Assembly: GCA_022495005.1 (NCBI GenBank)
Contig: JAGYXB010000559.1
Location: 2,108,001 to 2,172,000, forward strand
Direction of reading: 5' to 3'
Origin: Rhyacophila brunnea
Taxonomy: Eukaryota > Arthropoda > Insecta > Trichoptera > Rhyacophilidae
Length of the DNA stretch: 64,000 nt
Part shown: piece after piece, positions 33,801 through 46,238 of the stretch
Numbering within the stretch: the stretch's first letter is position 1
How the letters are laid out: every line of letters begins with the position of its first letter
Made by a program: the position numbers and the translations under genes
Notes under the pieces: generated by a model
What the model saw: the letters and a program-made list of their open reading frames with translations, nothing else
What the model was told of the DNA's origin: nothing
The model's database searches: none

Positions 33801-36452
33801 AGTCATCTTTACACGATTTAAGAATATATTCCTCCGACGCTATCACAAAACAAATTGATGTGCGAGCAGGTCCACTATCACTCTCCGACTGGCGACGACT
33901 GCGAAATTTCATTCCACATACTGTTGAAAATTATTTGCCATTTCACTTATGTACGCTCTTAACACTTATGTTACAATTACAATAATTTAGTTATAATTGT
34001 TACAATAAGTACTATGTTTTAACAGCACCTCTCTTGGCAGTGATAAATTTAACTCTTATTTAAAATATCTAACTTATTGTAATTGTTAGAATAAGTGTTA
34101 ATAATTCGATACTTTCATACCCTATTTAGCTGCCGTAGCGGACCGAAAGCAGGCTTGTGTATAGAATTGACCCGCATGTGTAGAGTCTGTATTCTATAAA
34201 CTGGCGTACACGTCACACGGGAAGCATTGTGCCATCGCGTTCAACTGTTGCAAGTTTTCAATGGGAGGTAACGAGATGGATGCTGAAGCGGGGGGGGGGG
34301 GGAACCGGCACGCCAGCTTATAGAAGACAGACTCTAGTTTGGTAGGGCCATATGTAATTATTGGCCTCTATTTCTGCAATACCAAATTCTGGCTCCCGTA
34401 CCCAAAGAGGTTGCCCATGTTTGATTTACATGAGCTGTAATGTAAAATCGTAAATAACTGTACAATTATGTAAGTAAGTAACCAAAGCAAAATATCGACA
34501 GTAGGTCTCTTTTTTATCCTATAAGCATGCTTTTGACACGTTCGAGAGGCCATGTAGCAAGAATGGACAATGCCTAACCGCTGAGGGGCATTCTGACATC
34601 CGGACAGTCGCAAATCAACCGGCAAGCTCAAACTTTGGTGGCCGATGCAGACACCGGTAGGATAGGAGGAGATAATGGAAGTTCTTGAAGAAAGCTAGGA
34701 CCAGCTCTGGATTGATAATTCTTCCTTTTTTCTTCTTTCGACCATGTCCGATCCTAATAGGGTCACATGGGCCGCCACAGAGTGGTGGTTTGTATTAACA
34801 GATTTTATTTTTACGAGAAATGGATGTCAGCCACTTGCTCAACCTTGAATTCTTCACTGATGATTGTGATGATGATAATGGCGGTATTTTACCCAATGTA
34901 CCTATGTAACAGAGTAAATTTGACATTGAACTGTTGCAGGGCTTGAAATAGACTAGAACGCCGTTCCGGTTCATGAAATTCTCAAAATTATCGCTCCGTC
35001 TCTTGGAAAAATAATTTGAGCATTTTAGGCTAGATATGCTATAATATTACAGAAAAATCTAACACACTTATTTAATATCTTTTATTTTGTTAACTGTCAA
35101 TTCATGGTGGAACTGCATTGTATTGTTATTTTTATTTAATAAAACGCAATTTTTTTACGAACGGTTTCCGGAAACCGGTCCTAATCTATTGATTAAAAGT
35201 GGAATAAGTACTACAAAAAAAAAATTGCGTTTTATTAAATAAAAACAACAATACACTTATTTAACTACGTTAATATTTTAAGAAAATTATTGAGCGCTCT
35301 GGTTCGTAAAGTTTTCCATTACTAGACTCTTCACCATTATGAAAATATGATCCCTGACCGTCTTCAACCATTTGGACAGCGTTAGTGCAGTGGGAACACA
35401 ATTTAAACAACAGTGACTAGAGGTACTAAACATCAGCAAGCAAAACAGAATGAATGATACATACACAATTTATTTTGCTTGGCTTTTTGTTGTTTTGTTT
35501 TCTGGTCTTTAGCGTTTGGTTACAAGAGATATGCTTTTTTATTTTTTGTATTGTCCTTGAAGAACGTCGCAATGGGGCATTATTTAAAACACTTCGTTTG
35601 GAGGTCTTCTGAAGAACTGAAACAAAACAGAAATAATATTAACATAACATAAGTAGGTACCTACTTATTCTATTACTAACTATTATTTACATCAAGATTT
35701 TCAAACATACTGTAAGAAACTGTAAGGAAACTTGTTGGTAATTATGGATACATCAAAACATCAAGAAACCAAAGAAGGATGTGTCATTAATAATTAAGGT
35801 AATTGTGCCCCAGAGGTGGACACGAGCTTTTATAATTTTTTTTTACGATAACAGATTATTCCATGACAATTAAAATAAATACCTTTTTCTGTCGGCGCAT
35901 CGGCTTTCCGATCCAATAATTGTTAATTGAAAATTTGAAATTTTCATACATTTTGATACACCATTATCACAAACTAAGATTATATGAGGTAATATTAGGT
36001 TGGGGTAGGTTAGGTTATGTTAGGTTAGGTTTGGTTTGGTCTAAAAAGAAAGCTGTAAAATCTCATGTCCACCTCTGCGGCACATTTACCATAATTAATT
36101 GTCAAAACGAGATAGGTTTAGTTACTTTGATTTGTTTGTTTTTATTGACTGTTTTCCAAGTATCTGAGAGATCAATGTAAGAAAATGTCAGCCGCCATTT
36201 TGACACCTACTTCATCTTTATCAAATTTTAAATAGTAAATAGACTTATATGGATGTAAAAATAGTAAACTTTTAACATAGGTATTAAATAACATAAAATT
36301 ACACTGGAGCAGTCCATGCAATAATATTTTATTATTTTAGTGAAAAGAAGTTTATTGAAAAAAGGCAAGCAAAGTAAATTAATACCTTTTCGTTTAATAA
36401 CTTTTTTATTAATTTCACTGCAATTTGTGTCATCAGAACCGCTCCCGCCCAT
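27886..36452 (-). CDS. Repeat-rich protein of unknown function, 4 exons
   Basis: I do not recognise this gene. Minus-strand exons: 36452-36386 (start MGGSGSDDTNCSEINKKVIK), 35616-35465, 32758-32597 and 31074-27886. Phases join throughout; 3570 nt, 1189 residues. Exon 2 is strongly basic (KTSKRSVLNNAPLRRSSR); its donor (TGT|GTATGT) is chosen by phase. The large exon begins Ser/Thr-rich with TP and SP sites (TSPYRSPAHG, KYLTPQRNLKK), has two ESPSIL motifs, then thirteen 30-residue repeats with the core KPKLKQHNAGQSCHALADSK, and ends with a non-repetitive tail (AYGWLKGIDRC, ENLLTYLPPDLENEFKW). No signal peptide, membrane segment or catalytic motif. A nuclear or chromosome-bound, phospho-regulated protein is a guess from composition only. 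The exon 1-2 join is less certain than the rest. Confidence 0.72.
28354..30087 (-). repeat. Coding tandem repeats with higher-order organisation
   Basis: The 90-bp unit (30 residues, EIKSKPKPKLKQHN to SKMVAK) occurs in three blocks: 29458-30087 (7 units), 28906-29175 (3) and 28354-28623 (3). The 282-bp spacers 29176-29457 and 28624-28905 are nearly identical, so spacer plus three units form a 552-bp super-repeat present twice. Within the seven-unit block, marker variants (KAKLKQ; TCGGCC in place of TCAGCC) recur every 270 bp, showing a three-unit duplication as well. The frame is open throughout. Confidence 0.92.
31905..32285. repeat. GC-rich GGGGGCCC repeat, inverted copy 3
   Basis: Reverse-orientation relative of 17316-17850 and 18640-19030: GGCCCCCCCATCCTGAA at the left, AGCCCGGGCCCCCAGGCTAG near the right. 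Lies in the intron between exons 3 and 4 of the repeat-rich gene. The rest of that intron (31075-31904) shows nothing recognisable. Confidence 0.6.
32930..33965. repeat. Long inverted repeat, arms about 370 bp
   Basis: 32930-33310 is the imperfect reverse complement of 33595-33965; shared landmarks include ACCTCAGCTGAGGCATGGTC / GACCGTGCCTCAACTGAGGT and TTGACATGTTTTCTTTTT / AAAAAGAAAACATGTCAATG. Two oppositely oriented copies of one element, or a foldback element. Intron between exons 2 and 3 of the repeat-rich gene. Confidence 0.7.
33515..34190. repeat. Second inverted-repeat pair overlapping the first
   Basis: 33515-33595 (CTATTCTATACACTAAAACT through AGCTAAATAGGGTAGGAAAG) is mirrored at 34095-34185 (CTTTCATACCCTATTTAGCT through GTGTATAGAATTGACCC). 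The right arm of 32930-33965 lies between them, so the two structures interlock. The TATACACAAG edge also resembles the foldback at 49925-51025. Confidence 0.6.
34181..34336. mobile_element. Small MITE with a poly-G tract
   Basis: TAGAGTCTGTATTCTATAAA followed by CTGGCGTA faces ACGCCAGCTTATAGAAGACA followed by GACTCTA: TIRs of about 27 bp. The interior holds an uninterrupted run of more than ten G near 34291. Confidence 0.7.
34932..35060. mobile_element. Fragment of a GGAACCGG-type repeat
   Basis: Begins CAGGGCTTGAAATAGACTAG and includes CGTTCCGGTTCATGAAATTC; the reverse complement matches 50110-50240 inside the foldback at 49925-51025. The CAGGG start suggests a hAT terminus, but the other end is not clear. 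Confidence 0.5.
35115..35265. mobile_element. Foldback MITE, about 150 bp
   Basis: ATTGTATTGTTATTTTTATT then TAATAAAACGCAATTTTTTT faces AAAAATTGCGTTTTATTAAA then TAAAAACAACAATAC. The loop contains CCGGAAACCGG. Confidence 0.7.
35787..36102. mobile_element. MITE carrying a telomere-like GGTTA run
   Basis: TAATTAAGGTAATTGTGCCC then CAGAGGTGGACA on the left faces TGTCCACCTCTGCGGCACAT then TTACCATAATTAATTG on the right: TIRs of about 45 bp. The interior (35994-36039) holds GGTTAGGTTATGTTAGGTTA and variants. It lies in intron 1 of the repeat-rich gene. Confidence 0.7.
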
Positions 36453-38926
36453 TTTGAAAAGTTACCAGAGACTAGTAGACTTATCATAGATGAAAATTAA
36501 TTATGAGAACAAAATTATAAAGACACTGATCAATGAACTTCGAAATCGCAAAAAAGCAATCAGACATGAATACAAAACTTTTATCATAAAACATTATGCC
36601 GTACATGCAAATTAATAATTTCTTAATTTGTTTAATATACCTAATATTGAAAACTTATAGACGTTCTGCTAATTAAATAACTGTACATCGTATGATGCGT
36701 CTTTGTAAATAGGTATATAATATTTTATGTAAAACCAGATTAGTGAATTTATCGTTTGAAATATTTATTATTTTCATTTTATTCGTAAAACATGAAATGT
36801 AATGGTATCAGAGAGAAATATTAAAATTATTATTATGGCAACTCCGAAAACCGTTTAGACGTTTTGGAACTGTTTTTGCTTATGCCATATTTGGCATGTT
36901 TTTGAACATCGTGTAATGTTTATGTGTCAAAATATTAATGTTTCTTTGATTTTAGAGTTCAATTTGTTTGTTTTGTGAAATAAAACGTCTACTAAATTGA
37001 TCTTTATACATGTATGGTGCTGGACAATGTTTAATGGTGTAAAATTATTCATGACATCACGTAATTTAAAGTTAAAGTGAAATTTTGACGTGTAGTGTAT
37101 TATAACCAACAGTGAACCGTCAATGAAATTCCGTTACATCATTGCAACAAGCTGTATAATAATTAATTAAATGCATAAAATCAGTTAAAGTTAATATTCA
37201 CATATTATATATCTAAAATAGGAGTTCCTCTCCACCGCAGGTAAATATATCTATCTAATAATACTGATGCGTCGAAATAGGTGAAATTGAATCTATCCAT
37301 CCGTAGAGAGGCCTAAATAATAACTAATAACAACAATGCGTATCTAATTAATCTGTGAAAAGATAACAACACGTAAAGATTCACATATATTCGTTAAGAA
37401 AATTATCGTAAATTTATTTTTAGAAGAAGCAGAAATATCTTAGCCCTACTAAGTACTTATTTAACTATTAAATTTTCTTTAAAAAAATCACCAAAATTGA
37501 AAATAAATTTAATTTATTCATTATTATTATGCAATGACAAGCGTCGTAGTAGTAATAAAATATTATAATAAATAGCGGACTGTTACTCGAGATTCAGGTA
37601 TTACGTACCTATCTACGTTGGTAATTTTATTATTTTTAAAATATTCTGCGCTCGTGTTATTGTACAACATTGAACAACCATAATAAAGTCCATAAATTAG
37701 AATGGTCCTTGATATTACTATTTTTGAATTTCGAATAAAACTTTAGTTGACGGAACGATTTTGTGTTGGTGTTGTTTTGCTTGATGCACGTAACTAAATA
37801 GCGCTAATTATGACATGAAATTACCTTTTTGACCCTGTATGTTGATTAGGTACTTTCGTAATTATGTCACTTTTGAGTCTCCTGTGGAAAACTTTGCTAG
37901 TCACGAATAATTTGCTGTCCTGTTTGGTCACCGTGATGTAATCAAAATACATACTAGACTTTTGGTTAATAATGTGTCATAGTCATAGAATGTCACGGTT
38001 TATTAAATAGGAACCGCTTTTTAATGTCAGACGTGATCGAACCACTTCTTAAACTTATTTATTAAAGCCAGAATAGTGAGTGGCCTTACAAAATCGAATG
38101 TTAAATAATTAATCCTATTATGTTCTTTTTTAGTATGTAATATTTGAATCGTAAAAGAGACTTGTTTTTACGTCATGTAAATTATAACAGCCCCGAGGTA
38201 GATTGTTATACCTATACGTCTTAAATATCATCGCTAAACTTCTATATAATTTACCTATATCCATGAACTCCTAAGTTAAATCTGTGTTGGGTAGGTGTAT
38301 TACAATATACCTGTACATTAATAGTTTATTGTCAGGAATGTTTACGTTAAGATTATTTTTTAAAAGTGAGATGTCGGTATGTCCTTTCTAATGATGCAAC
38401 AGCATTGTCTGTTTCATTGAAAAACGCCACTGTTCTCAAAGGTTGTGATATTTGTATTCGTTCCTTTATTCGTCGCCCATATGCTACGCATGACCTGCCA
38501 ACTCCCACGGGACGTCACTGTAAGTACATATGTATGTATGTACACAATATGTACGCGTGAAGAATTTTCACAAATTTTCTCTTCAACTCCTTAGTTGGTT
38601 CTAGTTTTACTCGTTATCTTTTAAATTAAACATACAGAATGATAAAGATTAGGCTGCGTAGACATGAAATATTATTAGTAAATACACAGCTCTATTATTA
38701 GGTATGTGACTCTATGAATAACATACATACTCCCACATCTCTTTAGCCTAGTTGACTAAATGATATCAAACTATTCCGTTATAAAATCATGTCTCTAAAT
38801 CTTTAGCCATTATAGAGTTAGTGATCGTTTTTATCACACGATAATAATATAAATTAAATAATGATCTACAGATATATTTTTAGGTATATAAAATAAAGGC
38901 AAATATGTATATCAACACAATAAAAT
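36453..38926. other. Gene-poor AT-rich stretch
   Basis: Sits upstream of the repeat-rich gene (start at 36452, minus), so its promoter should lie in the first few hundred bases; no clear core element is seen. No repeat with defined ends or coding signal was found in the rest. Confidence 0.4.
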
Positions 38927-41660
38927 AATTACAAGATAAAAAAAAACTTTTTATATACTTACAGCGCTTTAAAATTTTCTGTTGAATCATATAAACTTGA
39001 CTTGACTAGCTTAAACGATCAAAAAAATTTATACTTGATAGAAATAATACTGAAATGTCATATTGATTTCCATAGTAACGCACGTATATATTAGTATTAA
39101 TAATTTAGTTGCTAGGACCCACTTATCAACCAATAATAGTTTTACTTTTTACGGATTTTTCTGAAATAACTTTCCATACAAAACAGAATTAATTAACTGA
39201 AAATGAATTCAATTCTGCTTAAAGATGGCTAAAATTATTAAAAGAATGCATTGGCATCGTGTTCTGATAATATATTATAAAAGTTTCAAATGTCTAGCTA
39301 GTCGGCAAGTTAGTTAAAAAACGATTGCAAGATTTGCACCGGACAAACAACCACCGTACAAATAAGAATACGAGCTAAGAAAAACGTTGTAAAATAGACG
39401 GATTCGTTTTTATTGTTCGATTTATAGGAATGAAAATAATGATACAGAATTTAATCGAGTATTGTTTGCACGTGCGTTGTCTGTTAGGCATTTAGAACCG
39501 AGATGAAAGTCTACTAAATGTCTACCAAAAATATAGTTTAGGTATAAACTGTGCAAGTTTCATCGATATTAGTTTTGTATGTTTTGAGCTTAGCCGAAGA
39601 ACCGACAGAGACTGTTTCAGTCTGAAATCCACCCTGATCGTCTGGATTTCCTTTGTCCTTTTATTGTCCTCAATGTAAATAATTTTACATTATTCCATTC
39701 GTTTGCCAATCCAAGTTCCCTTTACGGCATTTAGTTGAATTTCTCCTTGTCGTCATCCTTGAACTGATGAACATGATCTCTCTAGAATACTAGCGAATTC
39801 TGAATCAGTTTTCTGAATCTTTTCTCTATGGGTTATTCAACGAATGAATGCATTCACCTTATCAAATCACCACCTCACTATCCAAAACAATAAATATTTC
39901 TAGACTTATTACAGTGTGTCCGAAGAATCGTATAGTAAGACACAGGTACGATACAGAACTTGTGCACCTAAATTAAGTAGATGACTTTTCGTATGTTGTA
40001 CTATCAGTAAAGCTTCTAGCTAGATCCCATTATAATAAAGGTGTAAACGCAAACAAATATGTTTTGTTTCTTACGTTATAGTTGTTAGGTACTTCCTTAC
40101 CTACCGTTATAAACGCGCTGTTGCGTTGACTTCACCTTTCGTTCACCTGGCCAATTTGAACGGACGGAAATTACAAGTGAAACAGTAGCATCCGTCACCG
40201 AGTGGTTTATATCTTAGAGACAAATAAAACGACAGATAGAGCAAGTTCGCCTTCATAAACAAGATTCTTCATCACATAGTGATTTTGGTTTATAGGGACC
40301 TATCTGGACACACACCGGCGACTCAATTACAATTATAAATAATTTATTACGATCCGGCCGTCCCAATGGAATACTCCAGATCACAATCAGTACCTAACTA
40401 CTGATTCTAAATCTTGTCAGTGTATTTTTTCTCTTATATGAGACACAGTTGGTAGTATTCCTAATTATTTTCTCATTTCTAAGTGATTTTTCCGCCAATC
40501 AAAGAGAACAACCGCTGTACTCATGTACCTACTGTATAATAACGTTGTTTTCCCCCTTTTAAACCAATGACCGATGACCGATGGCCCTAATCTCTTGATC
40601 GATAGGTGTGCAATCACTTGTTTGAACTCAGTGTCTCAAAAGATACCTAAATATAGTCATAATAGTAATTTGCGATTATTTCTTCCTATTATACTTATTG
40701 TATGCTTAGCTCTACGGGCTATACTAAGATTGAAGCGTAGTTTAATCAATTAAGATTGAGAGACTGCGATGGCTAGGTCATGTGCACCATATGAATGACA
40801 ATGAACCGGCAAAGAGAGTGATGTGGGGCGTAGAAAAAGAAGGAGGCCAACTGCCGTGTTCTAGGGGTACCGAATTGGAAAGCGGCCACACTGGATAGGG
40901 ACAGGTGGAGGGAGCTGTTGGAGGAGGCCAAGACCCACACCGGGTTGTCGCGCCCTTGATGATGATGATAATACTTATTGTAGACTTTTCCTATATTCCC
41001 AGCTATCTTTCCATCACTTTGAAGGTTTGGTAAGATGACGGTCAGCGGGTCTTCCATATACTAATACGTTGTATGGGAAAGACCCCAGTTTCACACATCC
41101 TTTCCACGTGTGCATTTGACAAATTTCTTCATGATATTACAGACATTCCCCATCTGACTACATGCTCTAATTCCCAAATTTATCGGATCTATTAATTTTA
41201 CAACGTTTTTATTAGCTCGTATTCTTGTTTGTCCGGTGGTTGTTTTTCCAGTACAAACCTTGCAATCGATTTTTAATTAACTTCCCGACTTACTAAACAT
41301 TTGAAACTTTTGGAATATATCAGAACACGATGCCAATGCATTCTTTTAATACTTTCAGCCATCTTTAATAAGCAGAATTGAATTCATTTTCAGTTAATTC
41401 TGTTTTGTATGGAAAGTTATTTCAGAAAAATCCGTAAAAAGTAAGACTATTATTGGTTGCTAAGGGGGTGGTCATAGCAACTAAACTATTACTATATACG
41501 TGCGTTACTATGGAAATCAAAATGACATTTCAGTACTCTATATTTGTTTGTTTGTTTTTTATTTACTTCATATCAAGTACAAGTTTGAGCATATTGAGCA
41601 TAATAATTCAACAGAAAATTTAAAAACGTATATAAAAAGTTCTTTTTATCTTGTAATTGT
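38927..41660. mobile_element. Element with long terminal inverted repeats, about 470 bp
   Basis: 38927-39395 is the reverse complement of 41193-41660 with many small differences; landmarks are ACAAGATAAAAA and AACTTTTTATATAC near the outer edge, GAATGCATTGGCATCGTGTT in the middle, and AAAACGTTGTAAAAT at the inner edge. The 1.8-kb interior holds a LINE 3' end (40761-40970) and otherwise no coding signal. Either one large foldback-type element or two inverted copies of a ~470-bp repeat. Confidence 0.6.
40761..40970 (+). pseudogene. 3' end of a non-LTR retrotransposon (LINE)
   Basis: Plus-strand frames read RLRWLGHVHHMNDNEPAKRV and, after a frameshift, LDRDRWRELLEEAKTHTGLS then a stop, followed by a TGATGATGATGAT tail. 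These are the usual C-terminal ends of arthropod LINE reverse-transcriptase proteins (RLRWLGHV... and DR.RWR). A 5'-truncated, frameshifted insertion. Confidence 0.8.
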
Positions 41661-42379
41661 TAATTTAATATCTGAGAATTTTCCCTGCGATGCATGCACC
41701 TGAGTGTCCTCGTTTGGTCTTAGGCATGTTTTATATTTTGAGATGTTTGCAGCTTTATTTATCAGTGTCTGGATGAATAATTAATGTAATATTCCGTAAT
41801 CGCTTGAATTTTTGCGTCTCATTTGTAAACAAACTTATTCAAGCTCGCATAATATAGTAGATTTATAATCACGGGACGCGTGTCTATCCCAACAAAAGTT
41901 TTGGTGTAACATTTGGCTCTCGTCCAGCCTCGAAATTCGCTCGTCCCGTGAACTCGAAATAAACTCCTCCAGTTGTCAATCGGACCTCATCGAATCTACG
42001 TTGTTTTTTTTTATTATTACTACGTTTACCGTATATCACGTTAATGACGCCTAATTTACCAACGTGAATACGTCGCGTGTGCCTCGTTAAATTTGTTTAT
42101 AATAATTAATAATATTATTGTGTGAGAAGTTTGTACTGGCTGTATTATAGCTTTTACTTACCGTAGTGATTTTTGGAATATTTATTATCTGGTAAGTAAA
42201 TCGCAGTGTGTGAGATTACTATAATCATTTTATTCAAAGTCCCATTGCGAGTTGACTCCAAGCGATAAGTGATGTCAAAATATAGTGTAATATTGTTTTT
42301 TGTTTTTGTAATTCAAGATGCAATAAATTTCCCCGAAACACATTTATGAATGAGTCGATATTTTAGCATTGGTGCATAC
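41661..42379. other. Non-coding stretch, possible upstream promoter/UTR exon
   Basis: Around 41870-42190 the sequence is less AT-rich and ends in TATTATCTG|GTAAGT (donor about 42192). This could be a 5' UTR exon spliced to the acceptor at 46460; it is only a guess without transcripts. Confidence 0.25.
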
Positions 42380-42959
42380 CAGTGGCGAAGGCTGGAGGTA
42401 GGCTGTTAAGATCCGCCATAAATAGTGCAAACTAAGCTTTGTCAGTCAGTACGTATTTGTTTTCATTGAAATTAGACTACAATTACAGATGGTGTTGGTT
42501 AGTTTTTAAAATTCATTTAAACCCTGAGAAAACCAAATCGTAATAGATAATAGTAAAAAAATACTCGTCTATCTATAAAATATCTAAAATTATGCAATTG
42601 AATCATACATAACTTTGAATATTTTATATATAGAATAATATTTTTTTTATCTACTATAGTTTGGTTTAGGTAGGTTTAATGATATTATAGAAATCAACTA
42701 ACAATGTGTCATACGTATTTTTAATCCAATGAAAATAAGTGTGAGTGTAAAGGTGTGCACAATTTTGTCATATCGCCCAAAGTATACCGACGTTATTATG
42801 GTTTGGGTTAGGCAGGGCTTAATTGATTTTTAAAAACTAACCAACACCGTCTGTAAATTGTAGTCTTAGTTCAATAAAAACAAATACGTATGACCAAAAA
42901 AGTTTAATGTGCACTATTTATGGCGGATCATAATAGCGTACCTCCACCCGTCGCTATTG
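42380..42959. mobile_element. hAT MITE, CAGTGGCGAAGG family, 580 bp
   Basis: Left end CAGTGGCGAAGGCTGGAGGT continues into a ~50-bp TIR ending near ATCCGCCATAAATAGTGCA, mirrored on the right. 8-bp flanks GTGCATAC (42372-42379) and GTGCACAC (42960-42967) differ at one base. Confidence 0.85.
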
Positions 42960-45719
42960 GTGCACACCACTTTTCAACCAAAGGTTTTATCATCACGGTT
43001 GATTCATTGTAAAACTTTGTTAAATATTTTAATTTTCATATTCAAAGGGGGTTCTTCTATACAATCTATACTCACTAATAATGGGTAACTGACAACAACT
43101 GTACACATACGAATCATGTCATACGACGATGTCACACGGGCTTTCTCATGATTAATTTGAAAACGACTTTCACGTAAGCTGTTTATGGAAATAAAAATAG
43201 GAATGGTTATTGCTTCCCTGTTATTCCCAATGAAATCACATTATGTTATAATTTAATTTTAATGTAACTACCTATATGCTTTTTAAATTTTCATGACAAA
43301 TTTTTGACGTCATATTGCCAACGTGCAGATCTCTTCACGTAGATTATTCGACAATTTAGTATTAGTTTTTGTTACTTACTACAATTTTTAATATTACTTC
43401 TATGTGCTTCTCTCTCCCATGTGTAGTCTTAACTTTAAAGTCATGTAAATTCGGTGAAAGTACATTTGAGTGTATGGTGACCTCAGTATTGGATAACTTC
43501 TCCTGAGATATACCCAGTCATAAAAAAAATACCTTACGTCAAACGTAGGGTACTGTGATTCGTCCGATTAAAACCAAGTGTGGTGCGGTGGGCCATTAAC
43601 TTCAATGTTATTCTGTTATTAATGATAAATAATGTAAGCCCAAATTGAGACTATTGTAAAAATTATTTGATGGTAATTGTTGCTCAAAATATTGGTACCA
43701 CGATAAACACGCACGTTAACATGATCTTACTCCCTACTTCATTTATCGTTTGTCAATTTATGGCTACGGCCGTATGTTGTAGCTTAGCCACTGGGAAATG
43801 CCAATAGAAATGGCGTATTTCAAAAAAATACTACCTTATTCTTAGGTCGATAATTATTATAAAGCAAACATTATTCGTAGAATGTTTATCACATTTGAAT
43901 GGTCAAAGACATAGCTTATAATCAGTATCTTTAGAATTATCTTCAAATGTGTCAATCGTGCCCATTTTTTGAATAATAAAATGCCTAATTCTTGTCAAAT
44001 TTGAGATCGCAAAGATTATAAAATATATTTTTTTATCGTAAATATGTCACTATATAATGTTCACATTAATTTTACTAATGGTTTTGTAAATGCGTTTAAA
44101 AATTAATAAATCTAAAAAATCTTAACACCACTTCACATAGACGTACTGAAATATGACTATATTCTAAAACGTTAGAGCGAGAGGTTTAAAAGAATACTAT
44201 TTTATGTAATAAAAATACTTATTGCAGTCATCAAATATTTAAAATAAATATAAAGGATAATTAATAAGGCTTCAAAATGATATATATAGATTATCTACCT
44301 ACAACGTTTAAGGAATGTCCAGGATTATGCTCTGAAAATTCCATAAAAGCGTTTAGTTTAGTAAAAGCGTTTAGTAAAAAATATATATATATACTGACAG
44401 ATATTAATAATTACAATTTATGTATTTAACTTTAAAGTCAGTATTCTCAGCTCGGTTACTGGTAGTCTTGTGGTAGGGTTATAACAACTACAGTTATTAT
44501 ATTGTTAAACCTTCAAATTTCCACCTAAAAACAAGAAAATTCATTTTCCCTTGTACCAACCCTGTTATGCATCAATTACTTCTTGATGAACAGTTCTAAG
44601 AATAAATTATTTATTATAAAGCAGGTATTAATAATATAATTAAATAAAATAAATAACTGATTTCAATTGTAAAGGTCGCCTTCGATTTCAAACGCGGTGT
44701 TGCCAAGTGAGATCTGCATGGCGTGATTCGTAATGTTATTCCCCCTTCATTTATCGGCTTTGTAGTTTGTACATTGCATCTTTGAATAACTGGAGCATCG
44801 CATTAAAATTTATGTACCGACGTAGTATGCATTGCTTATATTTTCACTTCTGTCTAGAGGCCGTTATGTTTTCAATCGAGTGAACCAAAAACAGTGATTT
44901 CATACAAATTTAACATTAGTGAAAATCTGTTATTTCGTATGTAGGTACGCATTGTTTTGACGCAAGCTCGTATCTGCATTACCATAATATTAAATTCAGT
45001 TTATTCTAATTACGAGATTTGATACAAGTCGGTTTACGGTAAGCCATGCGGTAACCGCGCTAATTTTCATAGCCGATTTTGACAAAATTCATGAATTCAG
45101 GAATGAAAACTTAACCTAACATAACAAATAATCCAGTATGTCGGCTATTCATAACCAACGTTAAAATAATTAAGTACATAGTTTAATGATACTTGTGTAA
45201 TTAATTCTTTCAATGAGATTCTCAAATATTTAAAAAAAATCTGGTTCGATGCTTGAAAGAGCTACTCGTAATTTTTTTTCAAGCGATTTAATTTTGCTTT
45301 GTTTCAACACTAATGATAGAAATCAACAGTTTTCATGTCGATATCGTCACGCCAAATGCAACTAATTGCGTAACAGACTACAGTATTGGTACAAAAGTAG
45401 TAATGTCGTGTGTCGCGCGCGATGCATCAACTTGCGTGAAATGTCATCCCTATGACATAAGTAAATAATAATGTATTATGTAATTATGCCTATCGCCTCT
45501 CTCGTTTGCGTCAACGTGTACCTTTAGAAGTAGGCGAGTCAAATCTGAAAGTCTGTACGACTTTTATTTACATATTATATATTGTAGCACTGATAAGCAA
45601 TACGTGGTCCACGGGATGATTTTCTGTGGCCCAGTAAGGATTTCCTACATAATACTTGTGTGTGGAAGAATGCATAAAATTTTATTGTTTTAGTGATGCA
45701 TAAATATATATGTATGTAG
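42960..45719. other. AT-rich stretch without a recognised gene
   Basis: No coding signal. Around 45068-45160 a short inverted repeat (ATAGCCGATTT / GTCGGCTAT) contains TTAACCTAACATAAC, and its flank GTCGGCTATT relates to 59770-59850, so a small repeat of that family is likely here. Confidence 0.4.
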
Positions 45720-46238
45720 CAGTGGCGAAGGGTGGAGGTAGGCTGTTAAGATCCGCCATAAATAGTGCACACTTATTTTTGTCAGTCATACGTTTTCATT
45801 GAACCAAGACTATAATTTACAGATGGTGTTAGTTGGTTTTTAAAATGTAATTAAACCCTGCGAAACCAAGCCATAATAAATAATAGTCAAAAAATATTCG
45901 TCTATCTATGAAATAGCTAAAATTATGCCATAAAATCATACCTAGTTTTGGATATTTTATAGATAGAATAATATTTTTAAGTATTATGGCTTTGACTAGA
46001 CAGCGCTTATATATATTCTTAATTCAACGAAAACAAATAAATATGAATGAAAAAATTTACACTATTTTTGTCGATTCGTCCACAGCATTGATTTTGTATA
46101 AACTAAATAAAACGTATGTAAATAATTGTAGCATTAGTTCAATAAAAACAGAGGTAACAAACCTACGTATAATTTACAAAGTTTAGTGTTCACTATTTAT
46201 GTCGGATCTTAACAACCTACCTCCACCCTTCGCCACCG
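45720..46238. mobile_element. hAT MITE, CAGTGGCGAAGG family, 519 bp
   Basis: Termini CAGTGGCGAAGGGTGGAGGT and CTACCTCCACCCTTCGCCAC followed by CG, flanked by a perfect 8-bp duplication GTATGTAG (45712-45719 and 46239-46246). The best-preserved copy of the family in the window. It sits about 220 bp upstream of the next gene's exon. Confidence 0.9.
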
